DNA of 64,000 nt from Raphanus sativus (Eukaryota > Streptophyta > Magnoliopsida > Brassicales > Brassicaceae). Below the pieces are notes generated by a model. The model saw only the letters and a program-made list of their open reading frames with translations. It searched no databases and had not been told where the DNA came from. The stretch lies in assembly GCF_000801105.2 (NCBI RefSeq), contig NC_079517.1:1116001-1180000 (forward strand), read 5' to 3'. Numbering within the stretch: position 1 is the stretch's first letter; every line of letters starts with the position of its first letter. This document shows positions 60,722-64,000 of this stretch, one piece after another. The position numbers and the translations under genes were made by a program.

Positions 60722-61375
60722 CTAGATTTTGACCCGCGCTTTGGAAGCGCGGAATATTTTACGATGAAAAAATTCACTAATAACTTAACAAATATTTTGG
60801 TAATTTTTAAAGAGTATGTATTTAAAATATTTTTTGCATTTAAATCAGTGTTTTAAAATTCAACCCGATTGTGATTATACCGGTTAATCCGGAGATCTGA
60901 CAATTCAATTTAGGTTTTTAAAATATTCATATTAAAAAAAAATCACTAAAACCCGAGATTAACCGATTGAACTGATGGATGACCGATATGTAATCTAATT
61001 GGATTTAAATTGTAATAGTTTCATAATTTGTAATCTTATAATCCAAATTTTAAAGTTTCTTATTTTGCAATTTATGAAATTATAACGTTTCTACAAAATT
61101 TTAAAAAGAAAATGATATATATATAAAATAACTAAAATTAATTATTGTATTGTTTGGAAACATTGATAGTAGTATAAAAAATATATTGTTTGGAAACATT
61201 GATAGTGGTATAAAGAAATAAGTATATTGTTTGGAAACATGGATATTAGTATAAAGAAAGGAACATTAGTGATTTAATGTAGGTTTTAACTATAAAGTAT
61301 AAAAATGTATTTAATTTAAAAACTTACAAAATAAATGTTAGGTCCAACAGAATGTTTCTGTTTTAATAAGATAGA
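60722..61375 (-). mobile_element. Non-autonomous Helitron, complete, inverted relative to 43221-43827
   Basis: 654 bp on the minus strand: starts TCTATCTTATTAAAACAG (61375 downward, preceded by A) and ends CCGCGCTTCCAAAGCGCGG, GTCAAAATCTAG, then T. It shares long internal stretches with the 43 kb copy, including the GGATTAACCGGTATAATC and GGTCATCCATCAGTTCAATC segments. No coding capacity. Confidence 0.88.
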
Positions 61376-61970
61376 TTCTTGTTTCGACATGCAAGCACAA
61401 TATTTTTGCTTCTCAAAGTTTTTCTTTTGTGCGATTTGCTTCTCAAACTATACAATGGAATATATTTATGTTAGAATACGTAGTTTAGTACAAAAATAAA
61501 AAAAACAAAACGAAAACAAGACACAGTCACATAGGTATTGTCAATGCATACACATTGTATTAGGATCTAGTCATCTAGGTATATGTTTTATAGATATATG
61601 CGTGTATCCTATACGTCCTCTCATCAGTTTCTGAATTCATGATTGTTCATGCCTTTTTCCTAGAAAAATAAAAGATATATTCATCTTTCTTTTTGTTCTC
61701 CTCTTCATGAGATACCATTACTTATACTAAGTTTGCAACAATAATAATAATCAGAAGAGAAACAAAACGCTCTATCTTGTAAACGTTTTATATTATTTAA
61801 ATTTGAAAGCCTTTACTCAAAAAAGAAGATCATCTTAGAGTAAATAACCCACTTTAGAGATACATGAAAGATAATAAAAGTTTTGTCATCAACGACAAGT
61901 CGAACACTACGTAATATATTTTGTTATCAACGAAGAGCCGTTGTAATCTTTTTGTTTCTTGGAATCACTG

Positions 61971-62180
61971 TTAGAGCATATCCAATGTACACTTCTATTT
62001 TTTCCTCTAAAATAGAGAAATTCTATTATAAAGATTGAAATAGCATATCTCTATATTTACCTCTAAAATAGAGAAACTATATTATAGAGTCATAGGAACA
62101 AATCCTCCTCTATAATAGAGTTTCTCTATTTTAGAGGAAAATATAGAGATTAAAATAGAGGTGGGTTGGAGATGGTCTTA
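61971..62180. mobile_element. Fold-back MITE with TTA duplication
   Basis: Element 61974-62177 (204 bp): ends GAGCATATCCAATG and, inward, GACCATCTCCAACC, flanked by TTA. Inside, CCTCTAAAATAGAGAAAC at 62060-62077 pairs with GTTTCTCTATTTTAGAGG at 62120-62137, so a transcript would form a long hairpin. Direct copies of CCTCTAAAATAGAGAAA also occur near 62016. Confidence 0.78.
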
Positions 62181-64000
62181 CTTGTTATACGGATTTGAAT
62201 TTGTCTCAATAAAACCTGTCATCTTAAGAGTGTTACTTGATTTTTTCTTTGTCCTCAAACAGCCGTACATGTTTGTGTATATTATACGAGAGCAAGCTAA
62301 AAAGAATTACATATTTTTGCGATTTTGATGATGCATTGCTGTCCCAAGATAGCTGTTGTTGACAAAGGTTAAAAAATAGATGCTGACTTTTTGGGTTCTA
62401 TCTGCAAAGGTTGGACTTTTATAGTGGTTGCATATATTTGAATTCTTATATATTTGCTAGTCTTAGATTTCCTCTGTTTTATAAAATATGTTATATTCGT
62501 ACTTGCTAGTTTTTTTAAAAATTATGCTGATGTACCTTTGTTTACTATAATACTATATATCCCTATCCCTAGTTATTTTAAATAACTTAAATACAAAAGT
62601 TATAGTTTTGGGTAAAGGGTATGTAAAATTGCACTGACATGTCAAATGATAACTTTTCGGAGGTAAAATGTTAAGATGTGAAATGATAATCTACTTATAA
62701 TTAGAAAAGTTTAACTCTAAAGCAATACTTATTTGGAAATCAAGAGAGTAAATATATTTTTCAATCCCATTTTACATAAACAAAATTAGCTTCCAAAACA
62801 TATGCTATAAAAGAATGCCTAAGAGGTACAGTTATTAGGTGGTAACTGATCATAACGTTAACATGTAAATTTGATTTTGAAGATTAGCCTTTACTTGGTG
62901 AAAAACAAAAGCTAAAATATTTAATATATAGCATTTCAATGCTATTGGCATGCACTATCTAGGCTTTAAGCAAAAAAGCAAAAAAATTCACCCCGTAAAA
63001 AAAAATTTGTGTGTTCAGTTCATGCTTTTTCTCTCAAAGAGACGTGCTTTTCGATTGGAACCATGTCCGTGTAACGCTGAAGCATGCTGTATTACAGGTC
63101 ACACACCTACGCTTCTAATAGTTTTTTTTTTTTTTGAAACCATACGCTTCTAATTAGTTATCTTTTCCATCTTGTGAAATCAAGATCTAAAATAGATACC
63201 ACAGTACTAGTAAATAAAAAAAATTCTTGTGTTTAATTAGTCAAGCAATACTAAACGGATCATAATACAAAACCAACAGGCATTCAGTATTCTGATAACC
63301 ATTTCATCCTATGGACAGTTTTCTCGAAGTAAAAGTAAAACACAAATGATTTTTTTTCTTCTTCAGAAAACAAATTAGTTGACAACTTTTCCGTCAACGC
63401 ATATAAAATTATGCCAAGTTTTGACATTTTGTCAGTAATAAAAAAAAAGAGGATAATGTGTAGACTGTATGTAATAGTAGTACTCCAATACCAACATTTC
63501 AGATTCCAAATTATAAAAAAATGACAACTGGATCGGATGGGTTAACCGAGACTACTCCACATCTAAATGCAATCACTGGAATAGCAAGCGCAAAGACGTT
63601 GGTAACAAGTCATGTGGAGAGAGTAAAAGTCAGGATGGCACATCGTGATAGATATTAGGAGCCCAGTTCTTTTGAGATATATGGTGCTCACCACAACTCA
63701 GGAGGCCATGCACGTACGATGAACAAGATCCATGCAGCTTCAGATGTTTTGCTCGTGTGGTAAAATAATATTTTTCCGCATAGATCTGTAAGGTCGATAT
63801 CGTCCTGATGAAAAATCTAGTTTTGAGTATTTTGAACTTTTGGAATGTAGTTGAGAATTTGGATCCTTGTGTAAACATGTTGTAGATCACGTCAATAATT
63901 GAATTCTGTAAATGATATTTAAGAATAAGAAGTCAAACTGAAGCTATTTAAAGTTTCCATTTTGTTGGATTGGGATTCGATCTGGCCACCTGAATATATG
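62181..64000. other. Intergenic DNA to the right edge
   Basis: No supportable gene. A possible degenerate MITE lies at about 62467-62755 (TTTCCTCTGTTTTATAAAA against AAATCAAGAGAGTAAAT). The 86-codon minus-strand ORF at 63630-63890 has no recognisable domain. The segment after 63500 has mixed composition and CATGCATG-like RY motifs, so the upstream region of a gene outside the window is possible. Confidence 0.4.

Noticed and set aside
63630..63890. 86-codon minus-strand ORF near the right edge
   Set aside because: No recognisable domain, ordinary for chance in this composition, and no splice or promoter context.

Overview
This is nuclear plant DNA from a Brassicaceae species, most likely Brassica or a close relative such as Raphanus. 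The evidence is intron-rich genes with GT-AG splicing, AT-rich intergenic DNA, Helitron and MITE ends of the Brassicaceae type, and a gene order that reads as two runs of Arabidopsis thaliana chromosome 5. All Arabidopsis locus assignments come from memory of gene families and order, not from a search. Exon coordinates were worked out by hand by joining reading frames across GT-AG sites.

Left run (1-24 kb), ascending Arabidopsis order: MTM2 myotubularin (partial, -), SIR sulfite reductase (+), a nucleolar RRM protein (+), a METTL13/spermidine-synthase-fold methyltransferase (-), BIOF 7-keto-8-aminopelargonate synthase (+), cytochrome P450 CYP77A9 (+) and the type I MADS gene AGL99 (+). A 3.5 kb LTR retrotransposon with apparently identical LTRs sits 8 bp after the BIOF stop codon. 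It encodes one long gag-like ORF and no visible polymerase. A putative spliced non-coding locus with a 233 bp tandem exon duplication lies between BIOF and CYP77A9.

Right run (25-54 kb), descending Arabidopsis order: a DUF538 protein (+), a plastid alpha/beta hydrolase (+), the ERF factor RAP2.11 (+), the alpha-tubulin pair TUA5 (-) and TUA3 (+), the mitochondrial carrier DTC (+), an Mpv17/PMP22 protein (-), the M28 peptidase LAMP1 (-), pectinesterase PME53 (-) and the MATE transporter DTX52 (-). The change from the At5g046xx run to the At5g198xx run, with opposite direction, places an ancestral rearrangement breakpoint between about 24.0 and 25.2 kb. The two tubulin genes are divergent, 2.65 kb apart, and form a large inverted repeat whose introns are almost identical.

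The last 10 kb (54-64 kb) holds no gene I can support. It is AT-rich and contains Helitron 3' termini, one complete Helitron, a fold-back MITE and other repeat debris. The genes are ordinary single transcription units with unrelated roles (sulfur assimilation, biotin, cutin/lipid oxidation, cytoskeleton, transport, cell wall); there is no operon-like logic. I found no clear new multi-gene system. The most unusual objects are the gag-only retrotransposon, the homogenised tubulin inverted repeat and the duplicated-exon non-coding locus.
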